64,000 nt of DNA from Paucibacter sp. KBW04 (GCF_003852425.1 NZ_QAJN01000015.1:1-64000), one strand, 5' to 3'; shown: positions 44,612-56,518, numbered from the stretch's first letter. Program-made: numbers and translations. Notes: generated from the sequence alone by a model not told the origin.

Positions 44612-45374
44612 GGCGGGTCCAGAGCCAACTGGCATGAGGCGCATCTCGGCGCAACTGCGCGTCCCGCCCAAGGATGAAGCGCAAGACTTCCAGCCCCGCA
44701 GGCAAGGGGCTGGAGGCCATCGAAGTGGGGGCCGAAACTGGCGCGAGCGGCTGGGGCGCCAAGCTCAAGCCATGAGCCTGGCTTGCGCTCAATTGGCAAG
44801 CCCAGGCGTAGGGAGGGAAGCCGGCGGATTGAGGCTCATGCAATGCCAAAAACTCAGGCAGAGGCGCTTCAAAGAACACCACCAGCACTTTCTCGGCACC
44901 GTCGGCCAAGAGCGCCTGTGCCTCAACAAAAGCCGCCTCGGCAGAGAACTCACCGCCGCTGACGGCGAGATAGTTGCCGTGGTCACCGCGCGCGATCGAG
45001 TACAGCGCGCCAATGGCGTTGTGAACCGACAGGCTGAATGAAGTGGGCGAGAGCCCTTGCTCGGCAACCAGCGCCTCCAGCAAGTCCACCGAACGGCTCA
45101 ACTCACCCCAGCGGGAAGCAAACACCACCGGCCCCTTGCCGCTGGCATCACTGGCCTGAGCCTGGTAAGCCGTCTGCAGGGCGATGCGAGCCAAAGCCTC
45201 CATGCGTCGCCGCATCATGGCGGGCATTTCGCTGAGCGCAGGCGTCGAGGCCTGCCCTTCCTGATCAGGAAAGGCTTGCTGGGACGGCTGGGCGAACCAG
45301 TTCAACCAAGCCTCTTGGCTCGGCAAACCAGGGGCCCAGGCGGCCCATGCGTCGACGCAAAATTTTGCACTCAT
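44601..45374 (-). CDS. apeC: Beta-ketoacyl synthase-like chain-length factor
   Basis: The 257-residue protein is related to the N-terminal half of ketosynthases (Ketoacyl-synt_2 type). MRRRMEALARIALQTAYQAQ and VFASRWGELSRSVDLLEALV are typical. The region where the active cysteine would lie reads FSLSVHNAIGALYSIARG, without the nucleophile. In studied clusters it forms a heterodimer with ApeO and sets chain length. The start is ATG 45374. It is the first gene of the polyene operon, with its start only 30 bp beyond a hairpin that ends the atp operon, so its promoter is not obvious. Confidence 0.87.
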   Translation of the reverse strand: MSAKFCVDAWAAWAPGLPSQEAWLNWFAQPSQQAFPDQEGQASTPALSEMPAMMRRRMEALARIALQTAYQAQASDASGKGPVVFASRWGELSRSVDLLEALVAEQGLSPTSFSLSVHNAIGALYSIARGDHGNYLAVSGGEFSAEAAFVEAQALLADGAEKVLVVFFEAPLPEFLALHEPQSAGFPPYAWACQLSASQAHGLSLAPQPLAPVSAPTSMASSPLPAGLEVLRFILGRDAQLRRDAPHASWLWTRHGS

Positions 45375-45404
45375 CGTGATGAGCGTTGTTCACTCGTTGA
45401 AACA

Positions 45405-45432
45405 AAACCGCCGCGATGATTCGCGGCGGTTT
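45405..45432 (-). terminator. Perfect hairpin with T-tract between atpC and apeC
   Basis: AAACCGCCGCGA (45405-45416) and TCGCGGCGGTTT (45421-45432) form a perfect 12-bp stem with a TGAT loop. On the minus strand it is followed by TTTTGTTT, so it fits an intrinsic terminator for the atp operon. Because apeC starts 30 bp downstream, it could also work as an attenuator for readthrough into the polyene genes. Confidence 0.7.
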
Positions 45433-45501
45433 CATGGGGCTGAAGGCCGGGGCCGATTTGATCAGCCCAGCATTTGTATCGAAACTGGGGCCTTCAGCAG
45501 C

Positions 45502-45525
45502 CACAAGCCCCTTCCGGGACTTGTG
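45502..45525 (-). terminator. Hairpin just after atpC
   Basis: CACAAGCCCC (45502-45511) pairs with GGGACTTGTG (45516-45525) with one mismatch and a TTCC loop, 7 bp after the atpC stop. There is no T-tract. It may stabilise the 3' end of the atp message or assist the stronger hairpin 70 bp further on. Confidence 0.4.
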
Positions 45526-45532
45526 CGCAGCC

Positions 45533-45946
45533 TCAGCGCTTGCGGAACTTCTGCAATGCCGCGATCTGAGCAGCCATGACGGCGAACTCGCTTTGTGCGG
45601 CGGCGAAGTCGATGTCGGACTTGGCGTTCTTCATCGCTTCTTCGGCCAGCTTCTTGGCTTCATTGGCCTTGGCTTCGTCCAGGTCCTTGCCGCGGATGGC
45701 GGTGTCGGCCAGCACGGTCACCGTGCCGGGTTGCACTTCCAGAATGCCACCAGCCACGAAGACAAACTCTTCGCCGCCATCAGCCTTCTCGATGCGCACA
45801 GCACCCGGCTTGATGCGGGTGATGAAGGGCGTGTGCTTGGGCAAGATGCCCAGCTCGCCGCTTTCGCCCGGCAGTGCAACAAACTTGGCCTCGCCGGAGA
45901 AGATTTGCTCTTCGGCGGAAACCACATCCACATGGATAGTTGCCAT
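45533..45946 (-). CDS. atpC: ATP synthase F1 epsilon subunit
   Basis: The 137-residue epsilon subunit has an N-terminal beta-sandwich ([40 protein letters not shown], with the family GxLGILP-type loop) and a C-terminal helical hairpin ([21 protein letters not shown]). It sits in the central stalk and inhibits ATP hydrolysis. It is the last gene of the atp operon, 105 bp after atpD. The length is normal for the family. Confidence 0.97.
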   Translation of the reverse strand: MATIHVDVVSAEEQIFSGEAKFVALPGESGELGILPKHTPFITRIKPGAVRIEKADGGEEFVFVAGGILEVQPGTVTVLADTAIRGKDLDEAKANEAKKLAEEAMKNAKSDIDFAAAQSEFAVMAAQIAALQKFRKR

Positions 45947-46051
45947 ATCAATCTTCCTTTAGCGTGACAAAAAGGTTCAGACAGCTTGTCTAGTCAAAGA
46001 GGACAGAGCCCTTGGAGGTTAGGGCCTCCGTCAGCTCCGTCCCTCAAGACC

Positions 46052-47479
<1,428 letters not shown>

Positions 47480-47516
47480 TTAAACAATCAGTATTCGTTG
47501 CGTATGACGTGCAGCA

Positions 47517-48389
47517 TCAGCCTACGGCTGCTGCGCCGCTGACGATTTCAGACAGTTCCTTGGTAATGGCGGCTTGACGGGTCTTGTTGTAGACCAGCTT
47601 CAGCTCACCAATCAAGGTGCCGGCGTTGTCGGTTGCGGCCTTCATCGCCACCATGCGTGCCGATTGCTCGGACGCCATGTTCTCTGCCACGGCCTGGTAA
47701 ACCAAGGCCTCGGTGTAGCGCAGCAGCAGCTCGTCGATCACGGTCTGAGCATCGGGCTCATAGATGTAATCCCACGAGTGCTCGCCGCCAGCGGTCTTCA
47801 TGCCTTCGGTGCTCAGCGGCAAGAGCTGCTGAACCACGGGTTCCTGCTTCATCGTGTTGATGAAACGGGTGTAGCAGAGGTAGACGGCGGACAGCTTGCC
47901 TTCGGCATACGCGTCCAGCAGCACCTTGACCGGGCCGATGATCTTCTCGATATGCGGCTGATCACCCATCTGGGTGACATGAGCCACCACCTTGGCGCCC
48001 ACGCGGTTCATAAAGCCCAAGCCCTTGTTGCCGATGGCAACGACCTCAGCCTTTTGACCCGCAGCTTCCAAGTCTTTCAACTTGGTCGTCGCAGCGCGCA
48101 AGAGATTGGTATTCAAACCACCGCACAGACCCTTGTCGGTCGTCACCACCACAAAACCGACTGCCTTGGCGCCTTCGTTCTTGACGAGGAAGGCGTGCTG
48201 GTACTCGGGATTGGCCTGGGCGAGATTGGCGGCGATATTGCCGATCTTCTCGCTGTAGGGACGGGCCGCACGCATGCGCTCCTGCGCCTTGCGCATCTTG
48301 GAGGCAGCGACCATTTCCATGGCCTTGGTGATCTTTTTGGTGTTCTCGACCGACTTGATCTTGCCGCGAATTTCCTTGCTTGATGCCAT
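47517..48389 (-). CDS. atpG: ATP synthase F1 gamma subunit
   Basis: The 290-residue rotor shaft has the characteristic N-terminal coiled-coil ([32 protein letters not shown]) and C-terminal coiled-coil ([22 protein letters not shown]), with [14 protein letters not shown] in the central Rossmann-like part. It transmits rotation from the c-ring to the alpha/beta hexamer. It starts at ATG 48389, 62 bp after atpA, and is followed by atpD after 46 bp. Confidence 0.98.
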   Translation of the reverse strand: MASSKEIRGKIKSVENTKKITKAMEMVAASKMRKAQERMRAARPYSEKIGNIAANLAQANPEYQHAFLVKNEGAKAVGFVVVTTDKGLCGGLNTNLLRAATTKLKDLEAAGQKAEVVAIGNKGLGFMNRVGAKVVAHVTQMGDQPHIEKIIGPVKVLLDAYAEGKLSAVYLCYTRFINTMKQEPVVQQLLPLSTEGMKTAGGEHSWDYIYEPDAQTVIDELLLRYTEALVYQAVAENMASEQSARMVAMKAATDNAGTLIGELKLVYNKTRQAAITKELSEIVSGAAAVG

Positions 48390-48451
48390 GATTTCTCCTG
48401 TTCAGATGGGGCGGCGCAGCGCTTGGTGCTTGTTCCGCCCCGTCATGGGCA

Positions 48452-50005
48452 TTAAGCGAAAGACTTCTTGAACGTGGTGATCGCAGCGTTCAGCTCGGCT
48501 TCAGCATCCTTGTCCATGGCCTTGTCGGCTTCCAGCTTGGCCAGCAGAGCGGCGTGGCTGGTTTTCAGGAACTGGTGCAGGCCATGCTCGAAAGCCAAAA
48601 CCTTCTTCACGTCCAGGCTGTCCATAAAGCCCTTGTTCACCGCGTACAGCGTCGCGCCCATCAGGCTGATCGGCAGCGGCGAGTACTGAGCTTGCTTGAG
48701 CAGCTCGGTCACGCGGGCACCACGGTCCAGCTGCTTGCGGGTGGACTCGTCCAGATCGGAAGCGAACTGCGCGAAGGCAGCCAGTTCACGGTACTGGGCC
48801 AAGTCGGTACGGATACCGCCGGACAGGGACTTGATCAGCTTGGTCTGAGCAGCACCACCCACGCGCGACACCGAGATACCGGCGTTAATGGCGGGACGGA
48901 TACCGGCGTTGAACAGGCTGGTTTCCAGGAAGATCTGACCGTCGGTAATCGAAATCACGTTGGTCGGAACGAAGGCGGACACGTCACCGGCTTGCGTCTC
49001 AATGATAGGCAGAGCGGTCAGCGAACCGGTCTTGCCCTTCACTTCGCCCTTGGTGAAAGCTTCGACGTAGTCGGCGTTCACACGAGCGGCACGCTCAAGC
49101 AGACGGCTGTGCAGATAGAACACGTCGCCAGGATAGGCTTCACGGCCCGGAGGACGACGCAGCAGCAGCGAGACCTGACGGTAAGCCACGGCTTGCTTGG
49201 ACAGATCGTCATAAACGATCAGCGCGTCTTGACCGCGGTCGCGGAAGTACTCGCCCATCGTGCAGCCCGAGTAGGCCGAGACGTACTGCATGGCAGCAGA
49301 TTCAGAGGCCGAGGCCGCCACGACGATGGTGTATTCCATCGCGCCGTTGGCTTCCAGAGCACGCACCACGTTCTTGATCGACGAAGCCTTCTGGCCGATC
49401 GCAACGTAGATGCAGGTCATGTTCTGACCCTTCTGGCTGATGATGGCGTCGATGGCGACGGCCGTCTTACCAGTCTGGCGGTCGCCAATGATCAGCTCGC
49501 GCTGGCCACGGCCGACGGGCACCATGGAGTCGATGGACTTCAGGCCGGTTTGCATCGGCTGGTCCACAGACTTACGGGCGATCACGCCGGGAGCGACCTT
49601 CTCGATCACGTCCGTCATCTTGGCGTTGATCGGGCCCTTGCCGTCGATGGGGTGACCCAGGGCGTTGACCACACGGCCAACCAGTTCAGGGCCGACCGGC
49701 ACTTCCAGAATGCGGCCCGTGCACTTCACGGTGTCGCCTTCGGAGATGTGCTCGTAGGCACCCAGAATCACCGAACCCACGGAGTCACGCTCCAGGTTCA
49801 GAGCCAGGCCGTAGGTCGGCTGGCCGTCGGCGCCGGCGGGGAACTCCAGCATTTCGCCTTGCATCACGTCGGACAGACCATGGATGCGGCAGATGCCATC
49901 GGAAACGGACACGACCGTGCCCTGGTTACGGACGTCGGTCGAAGCGCCAAGACCCTCAATGCGGCTCTTGATCAGTTCGGAAATTTCAGCAGGATTCAAA
50001 TTCAT
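48452..50005 (-). CDS. atpA: ATP synthase F1 alpha subunit
   Basis: The 517-residue nucleotide-binding, non-catalytic subunit has Walker [15 protein letters not shown], the [11 protein letters not shown] block, the arginine-finger region [16 protein letters not shown] and the [26 protein letters not shown] block. ATG 50005 (MNLNPAEIS) follows GGGAG at a good distance; a GTG five codons earlier is less likely. The length is normal. It lies between atpH and atpG. Confidence 0.98.
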   Translation of the reverse strand: MNLNPAEISELIKSRIEGLGASTDVRNQGTVVSVSDGICRIHGLSDVMQGEMLEFPAGADGQPTYGLALNLERDSVGSVILGAYEHISEGDTVKCTGRILEVPVGPELVGRVVNALGHPIDGKGPINAKMTDVIEKVAPGVIARKSVDQPMQTGLKSIDSMVPVGRGQRELIIGDRQTGKTAVAIDAIISQKGQNMTCIYVAIGQKASSIKNVVRALEANGAMEYTIVVAASASESAAMQYVSAYSGCTMGEYFRDRGQDALIVYDDLSKQAVAYRQVSLLLRRPPGREAYPGDVFYLHSRLLERAARVNADYVEAFTKGEVKGKTGSLTALPIIETQAGDVSAFVPTNVISITDGQIFLETSLFNAGIRPAINAGISVSRVGGAAQTKLIKSLSGGIRTDLAQYRELAAFAQFASDLDESTRKQLDRGARVTELLKQAQYSPLPISLMGATLYAVNKGFMDSLDVKKVLAFEHGLHQFLKTSHAALLAKLEADKAMDKDAEAELNAAITTFKKSFA

Positions 50006-50110
50006 TGCTATGGCTCCCACCTGGACTCACGTGCTGTTTCCAGCGCCGGGCACAGGGATGAACGGTTAGGTGTCGTCGTCGCGCGTGTTGCTTTTCGTCG
50101 TTGCCGACGA

Positions 50111-50644
50111 TCAGGCGGTGAGCGCCACTTTCATGCGTTCCAGGCGGTGCTTGACCGAGGTGTCCAGCACCTCATCGCCAACCACCACACGGATACCGCC
50201 GATCAGCGACGGCTCCAGCGTGACTTGGGGCAAGAGCTTGCGACCGAAACGCTTCTCCAGCGATGCCAGCACCTCGGCCAGCTGAGCTGGCTCAATGGCG
50301 TAGGCACTGAAGATGTGCGCATCAGCCACGCCCGCTGCGGCATTGGCCAGAACATGGAACTGTTCGACCACAGCCGGCAGCGCGGTAAGGCGGCCATTGG
50401 CAATCACCGTCTGCACAAAGTTCTGCAACTCCGTGCTGAGGTCTTGCTTGGCAGCGGCCGTCAAGACGGCCAACACCTGCTCGGGCGTGGACTTAGGGCT
50501 GTCAGCGAACTGGCGCAGGTCGGCGTCTTGCGCCACCTGAGCCAGCACGTCGAGCTGACGACCCCAGGCTTGCACATCATGCTTCTGGGCGACTTGGAAA
50601 AGCGCTTCAGCGTACGGGCGGGCAATGGTTGCGAGCTCAGCCAT
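50111..50644 (-). CDS. atpH: ATP synthase F1 delta subunit
   Basis: The 177-residue peripheral-stalk subunit (OSCP type) begins with TIARPYAEALFQVAQKHDVQAWGRQLD, followed by the family helices. The C-terminal part contains AEVLASLEKRFGRKLLPQVTLEPSLIGGIRVVVGDEVLDTSVKHRLERMKVAL, with the conserved GG-x-x-x-x-x-G-D pattern. It links subunit b to the alpha subunits. Only 2 bp separate its start from the atpF stop. Confidence 0.97.
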   Translation of the reverse strand: MAELATIARPYAEALFQVAQKHDVQAWGRQLDVLAQVAQDADLRQFADSPKSTPEQVLAVLTAAAKQDLSTELQNFVQTVIANGRLTALPAVVEQFHVLANAAAGVADAHIFSAYAIEPAQLAEVLASLEKRFGRKLLPQVTLEPSLIGGIRVVVGDEVLDTSVKHRLERMKVALTA

Positions 50645-50646
50645 GA

Positions 50647-51117
50647 TTACAGCTCCGTCTTCAGACGGCCCAGCAATTCGGCATGCACGCTGGCATTGAC
50701 CTCACGCTGCAGAATCTGCTCGGCACCCTTGACGGCCAGTGCTGCCACTTGCTCACGCAGGGCCTCACGGGCACGCACGGTTTGCTGCTCGGCTTCGGCC
50801 TTGGCAGCAGCCACGATCTTGGCGCCTTCTTCTTCTGCACGCTTCTTCGCGTCTTCGACGATGGCCAGGCCGCGCTTTTCGGCGTCGGCCAATTGCTTGG
50901 TCGTCTCGGTGCGCGCTTGGCTCAATTGCTCGTCAACGCGCTTGTTGGCGGTAGCCAACTCGCTCTTGGCCTTATCGGCCGCAGCCAAACCATCAGCGAT
51001 TTTTTGCGCACGCTCATCCAAGGCCTTCGTGATCGGAGGCCAGATGTAGCGCATGGTGAACCACACAAGGATCGCGAAAACGATCGCTTGCAGGAACAGG
51101 GTTGCATTGATATTCAC
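50647..51117 (-). CDS. atpF: ATP synthase Fo b subunit
   Basis: The 156-residue peripheral stalk protein has one N-terminal membrane helix ([25 protein letters not shown]) followed by a long charged coiled-coil rich in Ala, Glu and Lys. The start codon is GTG 51117, supported by AAGGAT eight bases upstream. It dimerises to hold F1 against rotation. The length equals that of E. coli AtpF. Confidence 0.97.
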   Translation of the reverse strand: MNINATLFLQAIVFAILVWFTMRYIWPPITKALDERAQKIADGLAAADKAKSELATANKRVDEQLSQARTETTKQLADAEKRGLAIVEDAKKRAEEEGAKIVAAAKAEAEQQTVRAREALREQVAALAVKGAEQILQREVNASVHAELLGRLKTEL

Positions 51118-51155
51118 AGAGCTATCCTTTCAGCCGTGAAAGGTTGGCCGCTCAA

Positions 51156-51470
<315 letters not shown>

Positions 51471-51505
51471 AGCTTTCGATCAGACCCTTCGTACCAAGCG
51501 GCTGC

Positions 51506-52402
<897 letters not shown>

Positions 52403-53008
52403 TTACCGTCCCGCTGTTTTTTGTTTCAACCGACCCTGCAAAAGCAGGGCCAACCAATTAACTTTCAAGCACCCGATCAAAGCCACCAACAAGGCCGGCC
52501 AACTCAGATCAGGCATCCATCTCACGATCGCTGCAAGCATTGCAACGCTCGACATAATTTTGATCAGCTCCCAAAACATGAATCCCAACACCTCGGCGCC
52601 AGGAACCGCTCTGGAGAGCCCGGTCATGCCCCAGGCCATCATGGCATTGGGCAAAACCACGGCAGCCGCACCCGCAAGTGCCGACCACCCTTTGCTGGCC
52701 TGCCCGGTCACCAACAACCACAGCAAAGCCATCACCACCCCCATCACCGCTTGCGCGATGACCACCCGCCACGGCGACAGCGGCGGATGCTTGGCTCGCA
52801 AGGCTTGCGCCTCTTCGCGCGTCAAGGCCTTGAAAGAATCTTCTTCAACCTCATCATCATCCCAAGCCAGGGCGGACGTGTGATTCTGCACACCTTGGCT
52901 TACAGCGGCATTTCGACCGCCGGATGGAGGTTGCTTTGCTTCCGAGCCATTTCCGACCACCACTTCCTGCTCGGCAGGCTGCGGCGCATTGCTTCTGAGA
53001 TCACCCAT
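52403..53008 (-). CDS. atpI: ATP synthase-associated protein I
   Basis: About 201 residues: an N-terminal cytoplasmic region of ~100 residues, acidic in part (ALAWDDDEVEEDSFKALT), is followed by four predicted helices (VVIAQAVMGVVMALLWLLV, WSALAGAAAVVLPNAMMAWGM, FMFWELIKIMSSVAMLAAIV, WPALLVALIGCLKVNWLALLL). AtpI helps c-ring assembly and ion handling. The N-terminal extension is longer than in E. coli AtpI but common in this order. ATG 53008 is used; an upstream in-frame ATG at 53062 would fall upstream of the promoter -10. Confidence 0.9.
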   Translation of the reverse strand: MGDLRSNAPQPAEQEVVVGNGSEAKQPPSGGRNAAVSQGVQNHTSALAWDDDEVEEDSFKALTREEAQALRAKHPPLSPWRVVIAQAVMGVVMALLWLLVTGQASKGWSALAGAAAVVLPNAMMAWGMTGLSRAVPGAEVLGFMFWELIKIMSSVAMLAAIVRWMPDLSWPALLVALIGCLKVNWLALLLQGRLKQKTAGR

Positions 53009-53041
53009 GACTTTTGGAACGCCCGGCGGCAAAACCCAAAG

Positions 53042-53047
53042 ATTATA
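53042..53047 (-). promoter_or_regulatory. Likely -10 element of the atp operon promoter
   Basis: A perfect TATAAT on the minus strand lies 34 bp before the atpI start and would give a leader of about 25 bases. The -35 region at the proper distance is poor (GTCCCA-like). It is the only good sigma-70 element seen before the operon. Confidence 0.55.
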
Positions 53048-53151
53048 TGTGGAAACCCGCAACTTTGGGACAGCCCCTGCTCTCGCCGGCCCCTGGCGAC
53101 ATCGGCGGGCGCACAGATTGAGGGCGCGGCCGCTGTTGAAAATGGGGCAAC

Positions 53152-54084
53152 TCAGCCCTTGAGGCGCACGCTTTGCGGGGCCAAGCCGGGCACATCCACC
53201 CGCACTTTGAGCACGCAGCCCGCCCAGGGTTGGGCCGCTAATTCTTCGGCGGGACGCTTCTCCCGCGCCGTGGTGATGTAGAGGGTGCGCAGATCGCTGT
53301 CACCAAAACTGGGCATGGTCGGGCAGGCCACCGGCAGACGCAGCTCACGCAAGACCTGACCCTCGGGCGAGAGGCGCAGCAGGCGTTGCCCCTCAAACAT
53401 CGCCACCCAGTAGCAACCTTCCACGTCCATCGCCGCGCCATCGGGCCGGCCACCGTAATCGGCCAAGGCCTGCTCGGGCGGACGTACAGGAAAACGGGCA
53501 AAGACTCGACGCTCGCCCAAACGGCCAGTCAGCGCATCAAAGGCGAAGACATAGATCTCATGAGCCTTGGTGTCCGACCAGTACAAGCGGCTTTGATCCG
53601 GGCTCCAGGCCAGGCCGTTGGAGGTGACGATGCCTTCCGCCAAGCTTGCAAACTCGCCGGCCGCATAACGGTACAGCCCAGCGTGCGGCTGACGCACATC
53701 ATCGATGGTGCCGACCCAGAAGCGCCCCTGCGCATCGGGCTTGCCATCGTTGAAGCGCTGTCGAGCCGAATCAAAGGGCGCAGCTGCCAGCTGGGTATGT
53801 GCGCCGCTTGCGGTATCGAGGCGCCAAAGGCCGTTGCGCTGGGCTACGAGCAAGCCACCGCCCTCCTCGGCCGCGATCAAGGCGATGCAACCCGGCTCGC
53901 TATCCAACTGCCAATGCCGCAACACGCCGCTGGCCGGATGCAGGCGCAAGACCTGGCGGGCGGCAATGTCCACGTAGTAAAGCGCCTGCTCCTGCTCATG
54001 CCACAGCGGAGACTCTCCCAGGGTGGCGGGCTGGGAGCCGGCCAATTCGATCTGGAACAAGGTGTCGGCGAAAGAGGAACTCAT
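53152..54084 (-). CDS. SMP-30/gluconolactonase family protein
   Basis: The 310-residue six-bladed beta-propeller lactonase has the family blocks GESPLWHEQEQALYYVDI (catalytic Glu), RFNDGKPDAQGRFWVGTIDD (metal-binding Asn), IVTSNGLAWSPDQSRLYWSDT and DGAAMDVEGCYWVAMFEG with the metal-binding Asp. It hydrolyses sugar lactones; the exact sugar is unknown. ATG 54084 (MSSSFAD) is preferred over a TTG three codons upstream. It lies alone between the atp promoter and the GNAT gene, with no sugar dehydrogenase beside it. Confidence 0.92.
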   Translation of the reverse strand: MSSSFADTLFQIELAGSQPATLGESPLWHEQEQALYYVDIAARQVLRLHPASGVLRHWQLDSEPGCIALIAAEEGGGLLVAQRNGLWRLDTASGAHTQLAAAPFDSARQRFNDGKPDAQGRFWVGTIDDVRQPHAGLYRYAAGEFASLAEGIVTSNGLAWSPDQSRLYWSDTKAHEIYVFAFDALTGRLGERRVFARFPVRPPEQALADYGGRPDGAAMDVEGCYWVAMFEGQRLLRLSPEGQVLRELRLPVACPTMPSFGDSDLRTLYITTAREKRPAEELAAQPWAGCVLKVRVDVPGLAPQSVRLKG

Positions 54085-54158
54085 GGCAGGCAAAGGCTTG
54101 GGGACGGGAGAGGTTGGCCATCCTAAGCTGGTAACCGCCTGAAACTCACTTGCGCGGT

Positions 54159-54650
54159 TCAGTTCAGCTCGGCCTTCAAATAGTGCGCACCGGCAATCGG
54201 GTTGAAGTAGTAAGGCGGCACCGACTCGAAGCCCAGGCTTTCGTAGAGTCCGCGGGCGGCCTCCATATCGTCCAAGGTGTCCAGCAGCATGGAGGAATAA
54301 CCCGCCTGCGTGGCGGCATCCAAGAGCCCCTGGGCCAGCACACGCCCCAGGCCGAAGCGGCGAAACGCCGGGCGCACATACAAGCGCTTCATTTCGCAGG
54401 CATTGGGGTAATCGACCTCGGGCAGATTACGAAAGCCACCGCAGCCCGCGACGGCGCCATCGACCAGCGCCAGCAAAAAGCCGCCCGAGGGTTCAGCGTA
54501 CTGGCCGGGCAAGGACTGCAACTCCTCATCGAAATCCTGGAAGCACAAGTCCACCGTCAGGCTCTTGCGGTACTCGGCCAGGATCTCCCTGACCGCGAGC
54601 CAATCGGCATCGGAGCTGGGAGCAAGCAGTGTGATTTCGACTTGAGTCAT
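54159..54650 (-). CDS. GNAT family N-acetyltransferase
   Basis: The 163-residue acetyltransferase has SGGFLLALVDGAVAGCGGFRNLP, CEMKRLYVRPAFRRFGLGRVLAQGLLDAA (the RRFGLG acetyl-CoA loop) and LYESLGFESVPPYYFNP. It acetylates a small molecule or protein amine; the substrate cannot be read. It starts at ATG 54650. It is a single gene followed by 66 bp and the SMP-30 gene. Confidence 0.9.
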   Translation of the reverse strand: MTQVEITLLAPSSDADWLAVREILAEYRKSLTVDLCFQDFDEELQSLPGQYAEPSGGFLLALVDGAVAGCGGFRNLPEVDYPNACEMKRLYVRPAFRRFGLGRVLAQGLLDAATQAGYSSMLLDTLDDMEAARGLYESLGFESVPPYYFNPIAGAHYLKAELN

Positions 54651-54699
54651 GGTGTGGGGTGCGAGTCGGCAGTTTACTCAAGCCCGCTGAAAGCCAACA

Positions 54700-55401
54700 T
54701 CAAGGCCCGACTCCGGAGCCAACAGCCCCCACCAACCAAGCAACGGCCAGGCCGCTGAGGGCCAGCAAGGCCAGGGCCAATAGACGCTGCGGCCAAGCAT
54801 CTCGCGCCGGCTCCACCGGCTCGGCCAGCAGTTGGTCACCGCTCAGCATGGGGCCGAGCAAATCCTTTTTCTTGATCCAGCGATGAAACAAGATGGCCGC
54901 GATATGCAGGCCCAGCAAGCCAAACACGCCCCACTGACCCCAAGTCGTGTGATGCGCCGTCCAGACCTCGCTGGTGGCGCTGCTGACTTTGGCAACCAGG
55001 GGGCCGGCGGTGGCGATCTGGTCATCGGCAATCAGGCCCGAAGCCGCTTGCAAAAGCAGCCAGGCCAGCATGGCCAGGACCGACAGCGCCCCCAGGGGGT
55101 TATGCCCCACCTCAAAGCGATCACCAGCGCGGGCTTGATGGCGCAGATAACGCCACAGCGCGGCAGGGCCGTAGACAAAGCGGGAAAACCGCGACCAACG
55201 CCCACCCACCACACCCCAAAGCACGCGAAAGCCCAGCAAAGCCAGGACGCAATAGCCAGCGCGCATATGCCAGACCATGGCGTTGCCCCCCAGCTTGGCA
55301 CTCAGCACCGCCACCGTGACGGCCAGTACCAGGCCCCAGTGGAACAAGCGGGTAGGCAAGTCCCAGACGCGGATGCGCTGCAGCCTTTGTTCTAGTGCCA
55401 T
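54700..55401 (-). CDS. Cytochrome b561-type membrane cytochrome
   Basis: The 233-residue di-haem cytochrome b domain protein starts with RIRVWDLPTRLFHWGLVLAVTVAVLSA, where the His of LFHWG is a haem ligand. Further ligands are likely in MVWHMRAGYCVLALLGFRVLWGVVG and LLGLHIAAILFHRWIKKKDLLGPM. Four helices plus a C-terminal anchor are visible. It would pass electrons from quinol to a periplasmic acceptor. It is divergent from the cytochrome c' gene across 149 bp; the two types are often paired. Confidence 0.9.
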   Translation of the reverse strand: MALEQRLQRIRVWDLPTRLFHWGLVLAVTVAVLSAKLGGNAMVWHMRAGYCVLALLGFRVLWGVVGGRWSRFSRFVYGPAALWRYLRHQARAGDRFEVGHNPLGALSVLAMLAWLLLQAASGLIADDQIATAGPLVAKVSSATSEVWTAHHTTWGQWGVFGLLGLHIAAILFHRWIKKKDLLGPMLSGDQLLAEPVEPARDAWPQRLLALALLALSGLAVAWLVGAVGSGVGP

Positions 55402-55550
55402 GAGTGGCCAAGCTCGGTTTCAAGATCAAACATGGGGCAAACGATAGCGCATCGGCGAGCAGAAATCTTGTGAGCTCCCTAAACTCCACCCTGGCTGGCA
55501 AGGCCTGACCCTCACCCCTTCGTTCCAACCCTCTCACCCAAGGACTCTGC

Positions 55551-56030
55551 ATGATGATCAAGAAGATGAAACCCAGCCTGATCGCTCTGGGCGCGGTACT
55601 CGGCCTCTGCGCCGCCCTGCCCGCCAGTGCCCAGTTCCAGAAAGCCGAGGACGCGATCAAATATCGCCAATCCAGCTTCACCCTGATGGGCACGCACTTC
55701 AGCCGCATCGCCGCCATGGCTCAGGGCAAGGTGGCTTTCGACGCCAAGGCCGCGGCCGAGAATGCCGACATCCTCAACACCATTGCCAAGCTGCCCTACA
55801 GCGCTTTTGGCGAAGGCACGGACAAGGGGGCACCGAACCGGGCCAAGCCGGAAATCTGGAAAGAGTCGGCCAAGTTCAAGGAGGCGGCCGACAAGATGGT
55901 GGCCGAGGTCGGCAAGCTGGACGCCGCGGCGCGCGGCGGCAATCTGGACCAGATCAAGGCCGCCGTGGGTGGCGTGGGCCAAAGCTGCAAGGCCTGCCAC
56001 GACAACTACCGCGCCAAGGAAACCAACTGA
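55551..56030 (+). CDS. Cytochrome c' (class II cytochrome c)
   Basis: The 159-residue periplasmic protein has a signal peptide ending ALPASA-QF and a four-helix bundle with the single haem-binding site at the C-terminus (CKACHDNYR), the class II arrangement. An N-terminal helix carries KAEDAIKYRQSSFTLMGTHF with the distal-side residues. AAGGACTCTGC precedes the ATG. It may bind nitric oxide or accept electrons from the divergent cytochrome b. It is convergent with the PilZ gene. Confidence 0.93.
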   Translation: MMIKKMKPSLIALGAVLGLCAALPASAQFQKAEDAIKYRQSSFTLMGTHFSRIAAMAQGKVAFDAKAAAENADILNTIAKLPYSAFGEGTDKGAPNRAKPEIWKESAKFKEAADKMVAEVGKLDAAARGGNLDQIKAAVGGVGQSCKACHDNYRAKETN

Positions 56031-56087
56031 AGCCGATGGGCTGATGCGCGGATGCCGGGTCGGCGCGGGCTGCCGCGCTGATCCGGC

Positions 56088-56432
56088 TCAGCCTTTGATG
56101 TACTGAGCCACCTCGGCCGCCGCTTGGGTGCTGAGGTTGAGGAACTGCAGGCTGATGCGGAAGCCGTCGTCATGGCGGGCCAGCACGCTGTCGATCACCC
56201 GCACCCGGCCCGACAAGGCAAAGGCGCCGGACGGCTTTTTGGGCAAGTTCAGCTGAAAACCGCACTGCACATTGGGCGGCGGATTGGCCGAGGCCACGAT
56301 GCACATGCCGTTGACGCTGATGTCGATGGTGCGCACGGGAATGGGCGCCATGCCAGGGAATACCAGGAAGGCGAGCACGCGCAGGCTTTTTCTTTCCGCT
56401 CCGCGTTTTTCGGTTACCTGCTGCTCAGCCAT
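56088..56432 (-). CDS. PilZ-domain protein
   Basis: The 114-residue single PilZ domain has an RxxxR motif near residue 10 (RGAER) and the second motif DISVNGMCI, matching the D/NxSxxG consensus for cyclic-di-GMP binding. It ends with ISLQFLNLSTQAAAEVAQYIKG. It would sense c-di-GMP and could respond to the HD-GYP enzyme encoded at 16.2 kb, but there is no physical linkage. It starts at ATG 56432. Confidence 0.9.
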   Translation of the reverse strand: MAEQQVTEKRGAERKSLRVLAFLVFPGMAPIPVRTIDISVNGMCIVASANPPPNVQCGFQLNLPKKPSGAFALSGRVRVIDSVLARHDDGFRISLQFLNLSTQAAAEVAQYIKG

Positions 56433-56518
56433 CGTGTCATCGACCCGCTCTTGTTGTGCTCACAGGTGATAGCTTAGCTGAGCAGCGCGAGAGTGACTGC
56501 GGAAGGTTTCACGATTGC

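Noticed and set aside
48554-51049. 831-residue open frame on the plus strand across the atp genes
   Set aside because: It is the antisense of atpA, atpH and atpF. The translation is low-complexity and His/Gly/Gln/Arg-rich, as expected from high-GC antisense frames, with no ribosome site or domain.
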